DNA of 64,000 nucleotides, taken from the NCBI RefSeq assembly GCF_001558695.1, contig NZ_LNTU01000001.1:310001-374000 (forward strand), in the 5' to 3' direction. Each line of letters starts with the position of its first letter. Position 1 is the first letter of the stretch. The translations under genes were made by a program, and so were the position numbers. This document shows, piece after piece, positions 9,602 through 17,897 of this stretch. This DNA is from Paramesorhizobium deserti. GTDB lineage: Bacteria > Pseudomonadota > Alphaproteobacteria > Rhizobiales > Rhizobiaceae. Below the pieces are notes generated by a model. It was not told the origin of the DNA, ran no database searches, and worked only from the letters and a program-made list of their open reading frames with translations.

Positions 9602-10453
9602 ATGTGGGGCATCATTCCTGCCGCGGGCGCCGGCAGCCGGATCCAGCCGCTGGCATTCTCCAAGGAGCTCCTGCCTGTCGGCAGCAGACATGATGGCGGC
9701 TCCGAACGGCCCTGCGCCGTCAGCGAGTATCTATGCGAGCGCATGATCCGCGGTGGTGCGGACAAGCTCTGCTTCGTAATCGCGCCGGGCAAATCCGACA
9801 TCATGGAATATTATGGCGGCGGCTACGGACCTGCCTCCGTCGCCTATGTCGTGCAGCCGCAGCCGGCGGGCCTGTGCGACGCGATCTTCTGCGTGGCGCC
9901 GCTGATTGCGCCGGACGAAGAGGTGCTTATCGGGCTGCCCGACACGATCTGGCTGCCGGTGGACGGGTTTCTGGCGCTGCCTGAAGACAAGCTGGCCTTC
10001 CTGCTCTTCCCCGTCGACAATCCCTCCGCCTTCGATGCGGTTGAAACGGACGAAGCGGGCCGGGTGCGCGAGATCCAGGTGAAAGCCGCCCGCCCCTCCA
10101 CCCATTGGGTGTGGGGCGCCTTCCGGATGCCGGGGCGGATCCTGCACGACCTCAGGCAGCTCTGGATCGAGCGCCGGCGCGCCGACGAATATATGGGAAC
10201 GCTCGTCAACGCCTATCTGGCGCAAGGCGGCGAGGCCGTCGGCGTCAGGGCCGGCGCGCGCTATGTCGATGTCGGCACGCTGGAGGGCTATCGCGCCGCC
10301 GGCGACCTGCTCCGCAAACCCGACACCGATCCAGCACTGGCGAACGGCTCCAACGTGACCGTCGCCACCCCGGCGGGACGACGGCTGTTCGGCCCGAGAC
10401 GGATGACCAGGCCCGTTCATCCCGCATCAAGGACTGAAACACAACAGAGGTGA
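9602..10453 (+). CDS. Sugar-phosphate nucleotidylyltransferase
   Basis: A 283-residue nucleotidyltransferase (RmlA/GalU-like). The N-terminal nucleotide loop is WGIIPAAGAGSRIQPLAFSKELLPVG, where GAGSR replaces the commoner GxGTR; VVQPQPAGLCDAI and GLPDTIW follow. The ATG at 9602 starts exactly at the conserved loop, 4 nt after the glycosyltransferase stop. It should supply an NDP-sugar, or possibly an NDP-inositol as CTP:inositol-1-phosphate cytidylyltransferases do in archaea; sequence does not decide. The last ~35 residues are low-complexity and basic. Confidence 0.83.
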   Translation: MWGIIPAAGAGSRIQPLAFSKELLPVGSRHDGGSERPCAVSEYLCERMIRGGADKLCFVIAPGKSDIMEYYGGGYGPASVAYVVQPQPAGLCDAIFCVAPLIAPDEEVLIGLPDTIWLPVDGFLALPEDKLAFLLFPVDNPSAFDAVETDEAGRVREIQVKAARPSTHWVWGAFRMPGRILHDLRQLWIERRRADEYMGTLVNAYLAQGGEAVGVRAGARYVDVGTLEGYRAAGDLLRKPDTDPALANGSNVTVATPAGRRLFGPRRMTRPVHPASRTETQQR

Positions 10454-10457
10454 GAGA

Positions 10458-11375
10458 ATGATCGAAGCTGCGATGATATGGAACGAGCCCAACAACAAGT
10501 CCCATTGGGATATCGAGATCGATCCGGACTGGTCGCTCTTCGCCGATATGGCCATCGTGGCCGCCGATGCCGTTCGCGACACCAATCCCGATGTCGTCAC
10601 CGTTCTCGGCGGCATTTCGCCGATCGATCCGCTCTTTATCCAGAACATGCAGGGGCGCGGGGTGCTCGATCATGTGGACGCGATCGCCGTCCACGGGTTC
10701 CCGCTCGACTGGAATCTCTGGTCCATTCACGACTGGCCGAAAAAACTGGCTGAAATCCAGGCCGTGACCGATTTGCCGGTCTGGGTCAGCGAAGTCGGCG
10801 TCTCGACCTTCGGCGCCGAGGAGGTGCAGCTCTGGGGCTTGAAGCGAACCGCCGAACTCCTGAAGGGACGCGCCCAGCGCATCCAGTGGTACAGCCTGTT
10901 CGACCTGCCGCAGGAATGGGGCGCGACGACGCGGCACAAGGAGGCCGAGGGCTCCTCATATTATCGGCATTTCTACATGGGGCTGATCCGCGAGGACGGT
11001 ACGCCAAAGCCGGCACTCCGGGAGTTCGCCCGCCACACCCCGGATCTCGGCCTCTGCCAGTGGTTCCATTTCGAGGACCCGCGCCTCGACGAGGGCGTCG
11101 CCTGGCTGAAACGGCTCGGCGTGAAATCGCTCAGGACCGGGCTTTCCTGGGCGGACAGCTTCCGCCCCAATGCGCTCGCCTGGTTCGACCGGCAGATGGA
11201 AGCGCTCGAGGATTTCGACGTGACGCTGACCTTCTGCTTCACGCCCGAACATCGCGGCATCGAACCCCATCACACCAGTCCGCCGCTGGTGAAGGAGGAA
11301 TTCGCCGAGTTCTGCGCCAACATGATCGAACGCTATGCCGGCACCGGCGCGCGCCGCCTGCGAGATTTCGCATGA
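10458..11375 (+). CDS. Clan-A glycoside hydrolase (beta-xylosidase/GH39-like), apparently circularly permuted
   Basis: A 305-residue protein. Residues 5-13 (AMIWNEPNN) are the acid/base strand of a GH-A barrel, Glu10, and VSEVG carries the probable nucleophile Glu112. In ordinary clan-A enzymes WNEPN lies near strand 4, after about 120 residues of strands 1-3. Here those elements appear to follow instead: LGVKSLRTGLSW, LTFCFTPEHRG, HHTSPP and EFAEFCANMIERYAG fill residues about 220-297. The start has a good ribosome site (AGAGGTGAGAGA) and no coding sequence for strands 1-3 precedes it. It may trim or transfer sugars of the cluster's product. Confidence 0.75.
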   Translation: MIEAAMIWNEPNNKSHWDIEIDPDWSLFADMAIVAADAVRDTNPDVVTVLGGISPIDPLFIQNMQGRGVLDHVDAIAVHGFPLDWNLWSIHDWPKKLAEIQAVTDLPVWVSEVGVSTFGAEEVQLWGLKRTAELLKGRAQRIQWYSLFDLPQEWGATTRHKEAEGSSYYRHFYMGLIREDGTPKPALREFARHTPDLGLCQWFHFEDPRLDEGVAWLKRLGVKSLRTGLSWADSFRPNALAWFDRQMEALEDFDVTLTFCFTPEHRGIEPHHTSPPLVKEEFAEFCANMIERYAGTGARRLRDFA

Positions 11376-11445
11376 ACTTCCATGCCGGGCAGGAGAAGCA
11401 ATCCGACCGCGAAAGGTTCCTCTGCCCGGAACTCCGGCTTCCCCG

Positions 11446-12489
11446 ATGGTTCTGACGGTCCTCAGTGTCGCCTATCCGTTTGCTCCGGTCGGCCCCGACG
11501 CGGTGGGCGGTGCCGAACAGGTGCTCTCGGCGCTGGACCATGCGCTGGTCGAACATGGACATCGCTCTCTCGTGATCGCCTGCCGGGGATCGCTCACCGC
11601 TGGCGAACTCATCGCCGTTGATACACTTGCGGAGACGGTGGACGATCAGGTCCGCGAGCGCGTCTGGGCCGCCTGGCGCGCGAGAATCCGGGAGGTATTG
11701 CGACGCGTGCCTGACGCGATCGTTCATCTGCACGGCATCGATTTTCCCGCCTATATTCCCGAATACGCTTCGACGCTGGCGACGCTGCACCTGCCGCTCG
11801 ACTGGTATCCCGCGTGGATCTTCCGGCCGCGCGCCAATCTGTGGCTCAACTGCGTATCGGAGGCGCAACACGCGACGCGACCGGCCGGCGCGCAGTTGCT
11901 GGCGCCGGTTCCCAACGGCGTTTCGCACGCGCTGTTCGAGACCTCGCTGCGCAAGCGCGAGCATGCCATCATGCTGAGCCGCATCTGCCCGGAAAAGGGC
12001 GTGCATATCGCGCTTGAAGCCTGCCATATGGCCGATGCACCACTGCTGATCGGCGGCCAGGTGTTCGCTTACGAAGCGCATCGGCGCTATTTCGAGGAGA
12101 GCGTCGCACCACTGCTCGACAAGAGACGCCGTTTCCTCGGCCCGCTCGGCTTTCACGCCAAGCGCCGGCTGCTCGCATCGGCGCGCTGCGCGTTGATCCC
12201 GAGTCTCGTCGCCGAAACCAGCTCGCTGACAGCGATCGAGGCCCTCGCCTGCGGCACGCCTGTTATCGCCTTTGCCAATGGCGCGCTGCCCTCGGTCATC
12301 GAGCATGGCCGGACCGGCTTCATCGTCCATGACGCGCGGGAGATGGCGGAGGCGATCGCCGCCGCCGAGACGCTCGATCCAGCCATCTGCAAGGCCGCGG
12401 CAGCGGAGCGTTTTTCGCTGGAGAAGATGACCGGGCGATATTTCCGCGTCTATGAGCAGATGGCGAAACAGCTGCAGGCTTCAGCCTGA
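11446..12489 (+). CDS. GT4-family glycosyltransferase
   Basis: A 347-residue GT-B retaining glycosyltransferase. N-terminal VLTVLSVAYPFAPVGPDAVGGAEQ is the glycine-rich acceptor loop. The C-terminal donor signature is AETSSLTAIEALACGTPVIAF, with GRTGFIV near the end. An in-frame extension to 11335 overlaps the hydrolase gene and reads like noise, so ATG 11446 is preferred although its ribosome site is weak. Last rightward gene of the inositol cluster, convergent with the methyltransferase 8 bp away. Acceptor unknown. Confidence 0.82.
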   Translation: MVLTVLSVAYPFAPVGPDAVGGAEQVLSALDHALVEHGHRSLVIACRGSLTAGELIAVDTLAETVDDQVRERVWAAWRARIREVLRRVPDAIVHLHGIDFPAYIPEYASTLATLHLPLDWYPAWIFRPRANLWLNCVSEAQHATRPAGAQLLAPVPNGVSHALFETSLRKREHAIMLSRICPEKGVHIALEACHMADAPLLIGGQVFAYEAHRRYFEESVAPLLDKRRRFLGPLGFHAKRRLLASARCALIPSLVAETSSLTAIEALACGTPVIAFANGALPSVIEHGRTGFIVHDAREMAEAIAAAETLDPAICKAAAAERFSLEKMTGRYFRVYEQMAKQLQASA

Positions 12490-12496
12490 ACATGCC

Positions 12497-13258
12497 CTAC
12501 CCGCAAGGCGGAGGCTCGACACTTTCCGGTCGCTCGGCCCTGCGGCAGAGGTAAACCTCGCGCTCGGGATGCGCTTTGATAGCGAAGCCGGCGCTTCGGA
12601 GCATCGCTTCCACCGCCGCACGGTTGGGGATGAACCAGTTGGTGGGATCGCCGCAATAGTGATCCTCGACAAAATGGAGCTTGGGATAGGCATATCGGTC
12701 GAAGACGTCTTCATTCTCGAAGGGATAATCGCGTTCGAGAACTGGAATATCGTTGCTCCCGCGCTGCATACTCTGGAACAGGAGCAGATCGCCGGCGACA
12801 TGTTCATAGATCATGTCGAGCGCCAGAAGCGGGTGGCGCAGGTGATAGAGGACGCCGGTGAAGATCACGAGATCGAATTTCCGCTTGAGCTTCGCCACGT
12901 CATAGACGGACATGCGGTGCAGTTCGAGGTCGATGCCCTCCTGCTCGGCGGCGAAAGCGGCCTGGCGCAGATAATGCGGGTCATGGTCGATACCGACGAC
13001 ATGGGCGGCATTGCGCCGCTTCATCTCCAGCGAGTAGAAGCCGGCATTGCAGCCGATGTCGAGCACCGTCCTGTCCGTCAGGTCCTTCGGCAGCACTTCG
13101 GCGAAGGTCTGCCATTTGCAAGCGGGGTAATTGCCGAGGAAGTGATCGGGCGCAGTCTCGATGCCGCCTATGCGCATATTGTGGAACCAGGGCCCAAGCT
13201 CCTCAATGCGCCTGCGGATCTCGCTCTTCTCGTCCACGCCTGCAACAGCCGCCGTCAT
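12497..13258 (-). CDS. Class I SAM-dependent methyltransferase (TIGR04290-like/CmoB-like)
   Basis: A 253-residue methyltransferase. Motif I is TVLDIGCNAGFYSLEMKRR (about residues 63-81) and the acidic end of strand 2 is VVGIDHD. The opening WFHNMRIGGIETAPDHF and GCNAGFY resemble CmoB-type enzymes and the TIGR04290 family, which occurs beside glycosyltransferases (recalled, not searched). AGGCTGAGGAGACGAAG supplies the ribosome site. It has its own EcfG-like promoter at 13315-13339. Likely modifies the glycoconjugate made by the convergent cluster (inference). Confidence 0.8.
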   Translation of the reverse strand: MTAAVAGVDEKSEIRRRIEELGPWFHNMRIGGIETAPDHFLGNYPACKWQTFAEVLPKDLTDRTVLDIGCNAGFYSLEMKRRNAAHVVGIDHDPHYLRQAAFAAEQEGIDLELHRMSVYDVAKLKRKFDLVIFTGVLYHLRHPLLALDMIYEHVAGDLLLFQSMQRGSNDIPVLERDYPFENEDVFDRYAYPKLHFVEDHYCGDPTNWFIPNRAAVEAMLRSAGFAIKAHPEREVYLCRRAERPESVEPPPCG

Positions 13259-13314
13259 CTTCGTCTCCTCAGCCTTTCGATCAACATCTTTGATGCTGCT
13301 CCTTTTCCTTCCAG

Positions 13315-13339
13315 AACCTTTTGCGGCAGCAAGTGTTCC
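13315..13339 (-). promoter_or_regulatory. EcfG/RpoE2-type promoter of methyltransferase gene
   Basis: Reverse strand GGAAC, 17 nt spacer, GTT, about 57 bp upstream of the start at 13258. It points away from the queC riboswitch on the other strand. Confidence 0.55.
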
Positions 13340-13396
13340 CGCGCCGGTTCGCCATTCACAATCCGCCGCCTTTGCTGTAATGAGCCCTCACCGAAA

Positions 13397-13426
13397 CCGG
13401 TCGCAGCCTACCCGGACAAAACAAGG
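13397..13426 (+). ncRNA. preQ1-I riboswitch upstream of queC
   Basis: CCGGTCGCAGCCTACCCGG forms a 4-bp P1 stem closing the conserved GTCGCAG loop, followed by the A-rich tail ACAAAACAAGG. This matches the Thermoanaerobacter-type preQ1-I aptamer closely. The AAGG of the tail is also the ribosome site of queC (ATG 13435), so ligand binding should mask the ribosome site and reduce translation of queuosine genes when preQ1 is plentiful. Confidence 0.88.
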
Positions 13427-13434
13427 ACACAGCC

Positions 13435-14145
13435 ATGAAGACCCTCGTCATCTGCTCCGGCGGACTGGATTCCGTCTCGCTCGCCCACAAGGTCGCGGCG
13501 GAGCATGAACTCGTCGGCCTCCTGTCGTTCGACTATGGGCAAAGGCACAAGAAGGAACTGGACTTTGCCGCGGCCTGCGCGAAGCGGCTGAAGGTGCCGC
13601 ACCGGATTATCGATATCGGCGCAATCGGCCGCGCCCTGTCCGGCTCCGCACTCACCGATAATGTCGACGTGCCCGACGGGCACTATGCCGAGGAGACGAT
13701 GCGCATCACCGTGGTGCCGAACCGCAATGCGATCATGCTGGCGATCGCCTTCGGTGTCGCTGCGGCGGAAAATGCCGATGCGGTGGCGGTCGCCGTTCAT
13801 GGCGGCGACCATTTCATCTATCCCGACTGCCGCCCCGGTTTCATCGATGCGTTCCAGACCATGCAGCAGCACGCGCTGGACGGTTATGCCGATATCAAGC
13901 TCCTTGCGCCTTACGTGAACATCTCTAAGGCCGACATCGTCACCGACGGGGCAAAGCACGGCACGCCCTTTGCCGAGACCTGGTCCTGCTACAAGGGCGG
14001 CGAGCGCCATTGCGGGCGCTGTGGCACATGCGTCGAACGGCGCGAGGCTTTCCACCTCGCCGGAATAGAAGATCCGACCGTTTACGAGGACCACGATTAC
14101 TGGCTGGAAGCGGTTCGGAAGGGGCCGGGGCCGCAGGGCGGCTAG
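13435..14145 (+). CDS. queC: 7-cyano-7-deazaguanine synthase
   Basis: A 236-residue QueC that makes preQ0 from 7-carboxy-7-deazaguanine with ATP and ammonia, in the queuosine (tRNA modification) pathway. The PP-loop is SGGLDSVS at residues 8-15, with FDYGQRH after it. Four zinc-binding cysteines lie in CYKGGERHCGRCGTC near residues 183-197. The ribosome site is inside the preQ1 aptamer tail. No other queuosine gene is adjacent; queD lies 50 kb away at the right edge behind a second copy of the riboswitch. Confidence 0.95.
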   Translation: MKTLVICSGGLDSVSLAHKVAAEHELVGLLSFDYGQRHKKELDFAAACAKRLKVPHRIIDIGAIGRALSGSALTDNVDVPDGHYAEETMRITVVPNRNAIMLAIAFGVAAAENADAVAVAVHGGDHFIYPDCRPGFIDAFQTMQQHALDGYADIKLLAPYVNISKADIVTDGAKHGTPFAETWSCYKGGERHCGRCGTCVERREAFHLAGIEDPTVYEDHDYWLEAVRKGPGPQGG

Positions 14146-14172
14146 CACGTCGCTGCCAATAAGCCCGGTACG

Positions 14173-14197
14173 GGAACGAAATCGCCTGCCGGATGTT
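14173..14197 (+). promoter_or_regulatory. EcfG/RpoE2-type promoter of the fusion gene
   Basis: GGAAC, 17 nt spacer, GTT, about 37 bp before the ATG at 14234; good spacing for the general-stress consensus. Confidence 0.6.
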
Positions 14198-14233
14198 CCG
14201 TCGAGGGACATCGGCAATCATGCGGGGAACGGC

Positions 14234-16768
14234 ATGAGCAATGGCAGGGAAACGGTTCTCGTCACCGGCGGCAGCGGCTTTATCGGGCGCGCCCTGGTCG
14301 GGAAGCTTGCCGCGGCTTACAACGTCGTCGGCCTCGACCTGCAGAAGCCGGGGGAACTGCCGCCTTCAGCCGAATTCGAGAAGATCGACCTCACATCCGA
14401 GAAAAACATCCGTGACGCTCTGGAGCGCATCGGCAAGCGGCATGGCCGCCGCATCGCCTCCGTCATCCATCTCGCCGCCTATTTCGACCTCACGGGGGAG
14501 CCGAACCCGAAATATGAAGAGATTACCCTGCGCGGCACCGAAAGGCTGCTCAGCGTGCTTCAGGATTTCGAGGTGGAGCAATTCGTCTTCGCAAGCTCAA
14601 TGCTGGCGCATCGCGCCACCGGACCCGGCGAAAAGATCAACGAGAATACGCCGCTTGAGCCGCAACTTCCCTATCGCAATTCGAAGATCGTGACGGAACA
14701 GGCGATCCATGAACAGCGAGGCTCTATACCGGTCGTCTATCTGCGCCCCGCCGGCGTTTACGACGACCGGGGAAGCAACGTGTTCCTCGCCAACCAGATA
14801 TCGCGCATCTATGAGCGCGATCCGACGGCCCGCGTCTATCCCGGCGACCTGCGGACCGGGCAGTCCTATCTGCATCTCGATGACCTTGCCGACGCCGTCT
14901 TGAAGCTCGTGCGGCAAAGAAAGGACCTGCCGACGGAATTGCCGCTGCTGCTCGGCGAGCCGGAGGCGATCGGCTATGGCGAATTGCAACGCGAGATCGG
15001 CCGCCTCATCCATGGCGAGGAATGGCAGACCTGGGAGGTGCCGAAGCCGCTCGCCAAGGCCGGCGCCTGGGTGCAGACGGATATTCTGGGCGAGGACACC
15101 TTCATTCGCCCCTGGATGGTCGACATCGCCGACGACCATTACGACCTCGATATCTCACGGGCGCGTACGCTGCTCGGCTGGAAACCCAAACATTCGCTGC
15201 GCGCCGCCCTGCCTGAAATGATCAGGGCGCTGAAGGCCGATCCATCCGGCTGGTACCGCATCAACAAGCTCAATGCGGCCAAGGTGGCCGGGCGGGGCGG
15301 CAAGGCCCGCGCCAGGGCGGCAGGCCTTCAGGCCCGGCAGGAGAAGATGAAATCCGGGCATATGACGGATATGAAAGCGATGCACGGGCATATGCTGTGG
15401 ACGCATTGTCTGGTGATCGCCCTCGGCGCATGGCTTCTCACCAGCCCGTTGCAGTTCGCCCTGTTCGACCCGGCGGGCGCGGCGATGGTGCGCGACCTCA
15501 CCCTGGAGCGTTCGCTCTGGGAGCCGGCCCTGCGCAATGCGCTTACCGGCTGGAACGATATCGTCTGCGGCCTTCTCCTGATGCTCTTCGGCGCGCTCGC
15601 GCTGTCGCCGCGCTTTGCGCCCGTGCAGTGGGGCACGACGGTGGTCGGCCTGTGGCTCCTGTTCGCGCCGCTCATCTTCTGGACACCGAGTGCCGCCGCC
15701 TATGCCAACGACACCATCGTCGGCGCGCTCGCCATCGCCTTCTCCGTGCTGGTGCCGATGATGCCGGGCATGAGCCACGAAGGCATGATGGACGAAAGCA
15801 CGGTGCCACCGGGCTGGAGCTATTCGCCGTCGAGCTGGCTGCAGCGCCTGCCGATCATCGCGCTCGGCTTCTTCGGCTTCCTGATCGCGCGTTATCTCAC
15901 GGCTTACCAGATGGGCCAGATCGACGGCATATGGGAGCCATTCTTCTCCGGTGATGCGGCGAAGAACGGCACGGAATTCATCATCACCTCTGACGTTTCC
16001 CGCGCCTGGCCCATTCCCGATGCCGGGCTGGGCGCCACCAGCTACATGATAGAGGCGCTGATGGGGGCGATGGGCACAGCCTCACGCTGGCGCACCATGC
16101 CGTGGATGGTGACCTTCTTCTTCATCCTGGTGGTGCCGCTCGGCGGCGTCTCGATCTTCTTCATCATCATCCAGCCGATCATGATCGGCACCTATTGCAC
16201 GCTCTGCCTGATCGCCGCCTTCGCCATGCTGATCATGATCCCGCTGACGCTCGACGAGGTGGTGGCGATGGGCCAGTACATGCTCCGCAGCCATCGGGCG
16301 GGACAGCCCTTCTGGCGGACATTCTTCATGGGTGGCGCGGAGCCCTCCGGCGGCAAGGACGAAAAGGACCCCGGCTTCGCCGCTCCCGTCAAAAGCCAGG
16401 CGATCGCCGCGGTGCGCGGGGTCACACTGCCATGGCCGCTCCTTGCAAGCTGCGTTATCGGCGCCTGGCTGATGTTCTCGCGTCTGATCTTCGACACGGA
16501 AGGCGCAATCGCCGACAGCGACCATCTGACGGGTGCGATGATCATCACCGTTGCCGTCTGCGCCATGGCCGAGGTGGGACGGCCTTTGCGCTTCATCAAT
16601 GTGCTCTTCGGTCTCTGGCTTATCGTCGCGCCGTGGCTGCTCGCAGGAGCGGCGGCCGGGGCGATCCTGAACGACGTCGTCGCCGGTCTCCTCATCATCG
16701 CGCTCAGCCTGCCGCGCGGCGCGCGCAGCAACGAGCATTACGGGGCCTGGGACCGGTTCGTCGTCTGA
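14234..16768 (+). CDS. Three-module fusion: NAD-dependent epimerase, SPW repeats, VKOR-like domain
   Basis: An 844-residue protein. Residues 1-330 are an extended SDR/NDP-sugar epimerase with TGGSGFIG at 11-18 and YxxxK at Tyr147/Lys151. After a basic linker (about 340-375) come hydrophobic SPW-type repeats (LTSPLQF, GWNDIVCGLLL). Residues about 535-690 form a vitamin K epoxide reductase-like unit with ITSDVSRAWPIPD, RWRTMPWMVTFFF and a CxxC in GTYCTLCL. A second SPW pair ends the chain. VKOR enzymes oxidise thiols in the envelope; the loop cysteine pair of classical VKOR is not seen. A redox or membrane-stress role is inferred from its stress promoter. Confidence 0.82.
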   Translation: MSNGRETVLVTGGSGFIGRALVGKLAAAYNVVGLDLQKPGELPPSAEFEKIDLTSEKNIRDALERIGKRHGRRIASVIHLAAYFDLTGEPNPKYEEITLRGTERLLSVLQDFEVEQFVFASSMLAHRATGPGEKINENTPLEPQLPYRNSKIVTEQAIHEQRGSIPVVYLRPAGVYDDRGSNVFLANQISRIYERDPTARVYPGDLRTGQSYLHLDDLADAVLKLVRQRKDLPTELPLLLGEPEAIGYGELQREIGRLIHGEEWQTWEVPKPLAKAGAWVQTDILGEDTFIRPWMVDIADDHYDLDISRARTLLGWKPKHSLRAALPEMIRALKADPSGWYRINKLNAAKVAGRGGKARARAAGLQARQEKMKSGHMTDMKAMHGHMLWTHCLVIALGAWLLTSPLQFALFDPAGAAMVRDLTLERSLWEPALRNALTGWNDIVCGLLLMLFGALALSPRFAPVQWGTTVVGLWLLFAPLIFWTPSAAAYANDTIVGALAIAFSVLVPMMPGMSHEGMMDESTVPPGWSYSPSSWLQRLPIIALGFFGFLIARYLTAYQMGQIDGIWEPFFSGDAAKNGTEFIITSDVSRAWPIPDAGLGATSYMIEALMGAMGTASRWRTMPWMVTFFFILVVPLGGVSIFFIIIQPIMIGTYCTLCLIAAFAMLIMIPLTLDEVVAMGQYMLRSHRAGQPFWRTFFMGGAEPSGGKDEKDPGFAAPVKSQAIAAVRGVTLPWPLLASCVIGAWLMFSRLIFDTEGAIADSDHLTGAMIITVAVCAMAEVGRPLRFINVLFGLWLIVAPWLLAGAAAGAILNDVVAGLLIIALSLPRGARSNEHYGAWDRFVV

Positions 16769-16815
16769 GGCTTGTTTCAACTGGACAGCGCGCGAGAACG
16801 GCGTAGCATAGCATC

Positions 16816-17154
16816 ATGGGCCGCCTTGTTCGCATTTTCGCAATCCTGCTTCTCGCCATGTTCGCCACGGGCACCATCGCGCATGCAGCGCAGACGGCGG
16901 GCATGTCGGCAACCATGTCCGCCGCGGTGATGGCCAAGATGGATATGGTGGATTGCGAAGGCTGTCCAAAGGACCACGGCAAAGCGCCGGTATGCGAACA
17001 AGGCTGTCTCATGCCTTTCGCCGGGATTACAGCAGCGGCAGGGATTCGACTTCCTGTTCTCGCGAGCGATCGAGCGGATTTCCTGCTGATAGAGACGGAC
17101 GGCGATGCCAGTCCGCCTGATCTCGCCCCTCCGCGAAGCAGCATCACGCGCTGA
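16816..17154 (+). CDS. Small secreted Cys-containing protein
   Basis: A 112-residue protein with an N-terminal signal peptide (IFAILLLAMFATGTIAHA, probable cleavage near residue 24). A segment with four cysteines (CEGCPKDHGKAPVCEQGC, about residues 47-64) and a Met-rich stretch before it suggest metal, possibly copper, binding (inference). No enzyme domain recognised. It precedes a DUF411 protein and a Met-rich membrane peptide, both typical of copper-handling loci. The ribosome site is poor, so the start is not certain. Confidence 0.6.
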   Translation: MGRLVRIFAILLLAMFATGTIAHAAQTAGMSATMSAAVMAKMDMVDCEGCPKDHGKAPVCEQGCLMPFAGITAAAGIRLPVLASDRADFLLIETDGDASPPDLAPPRSSITR

Positions 17155-17273
17155 CGCCGGCAGGGTCTGCCCCGCGGGCTTCGGCTACCATATTCCATGA
17201 AAGCCACCGATACGGGATCGCGGCATGGCGGAGGTCATGCGCCGCCCAAGATCAGAATTCAGAGGAAACGAAT

Positions 17274-17714
17274 ATGTCCAATTTCGCGAAAACTTTTGCC
17301 CTCGCCTCGTTCATCCTGAGCAGCGCTCCGGCCATGGCCGGTGAAAAGGATGTCACGCTCTACAAGGACCCGTATTGCGGCTGCTGCACGGGCCATGCCG
17401 ATTATCTCAAGGAAAACGGTTTCAACGTCACCGTGAAGCCCACCGACGACGTCGCGGAAATGAGCCGCAAGGCGGGCATTCCGGAAGGCGCGGAGGGATG
17501 CCACATAGCCTTCATTGATGGTTATTTCGTCAGCGGCCATGTGCCGGTCGGCGCTATCAACAAGCTGCTGACGGAACGGCCTGATATCAAGGGTATCACC
17601 TTGCCCGGCATGCCCGCGGGCTCGCCCGGAATGGGCGGCACGAAGGAAGCGCCCTTCGAGGTCATGGAAATCCGGAAGCCGGGTGAATTGGGCGGCGTCT
17701 ACGCCAAGGAGTAG
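17274..17714 (+). CDS. DUF411 domain-containing metal-binding protein
   Basis: A 146-residue exported protein (signal peptide ending PAMA, about residue 22). The DUF411 signature is LYKDPYCGCCTGHADYL (about residues 28-44), a thioredoxin-like fold with a CGCC site, then a third conserved Cys in GAEGCHIAFIDGYFVSGHVP. DUF411 proteins usually accompany copper resistance genes and are thought to bind the metal in the periplasm. The ribosome site AGAGGAAACGA is strong. The next small gene starts 10 nt after its stop. Confidence 0.88.
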   Translation: MSNFAKTFALASFILSSAPAMAGEKDVTLYKDPYCGCCTGHADYLKENGFNVTVKPTDDVAEMSRKAGIPEGAEGCHIAFIDGYFVSGHVPVGAINKLLTERPDIKGITLPGMPAGSPGMGGTKEAPFEVMEIRKPGELGGVYAKE

Positions 17715-17724
17715 GAGCAGTCCA

Positions 17725-17838
17725 ATGATGGATGGTATGAGCGGAATGATGATGTGGGGGATGGGGCTGGTCTGGCTGCTTTTCGTGCTGGTGCTTGTCC
17801 TCGGCGTCGCCGCACTCGTCAAGTATCTGTTCCGTTAG
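17725..17838 (+). CDS. 37-residue Met-rich single-span membrane peptide
   Basis: ATG at 17725 preceded by TAGGAGCAGTCCA, 10 nt after the DUF411 stop. The product has a Met/Gly-rich head (MMDGMSGMMMWGMG) and one hydrophobic segment (about residues 15-33) ending in KYLFR. The Met cluster fits Cu(I) contact. It sits between the DUF411 gene and an intrinsic terminator, completing the operon. Too short for database-like recognition; judged real from ribosome site, spacing and composition. Confidence 0.6.
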   Translation: MMDGMSGMMMWGMGLVWLLFVLVLVLGVAALVKYLFR

Positions 17839-17897
17839 AAGCATGAGAAGGGATCTCGGCAAAACCGGACTCCCGCCCTTGACGTACGACCAAGCAT

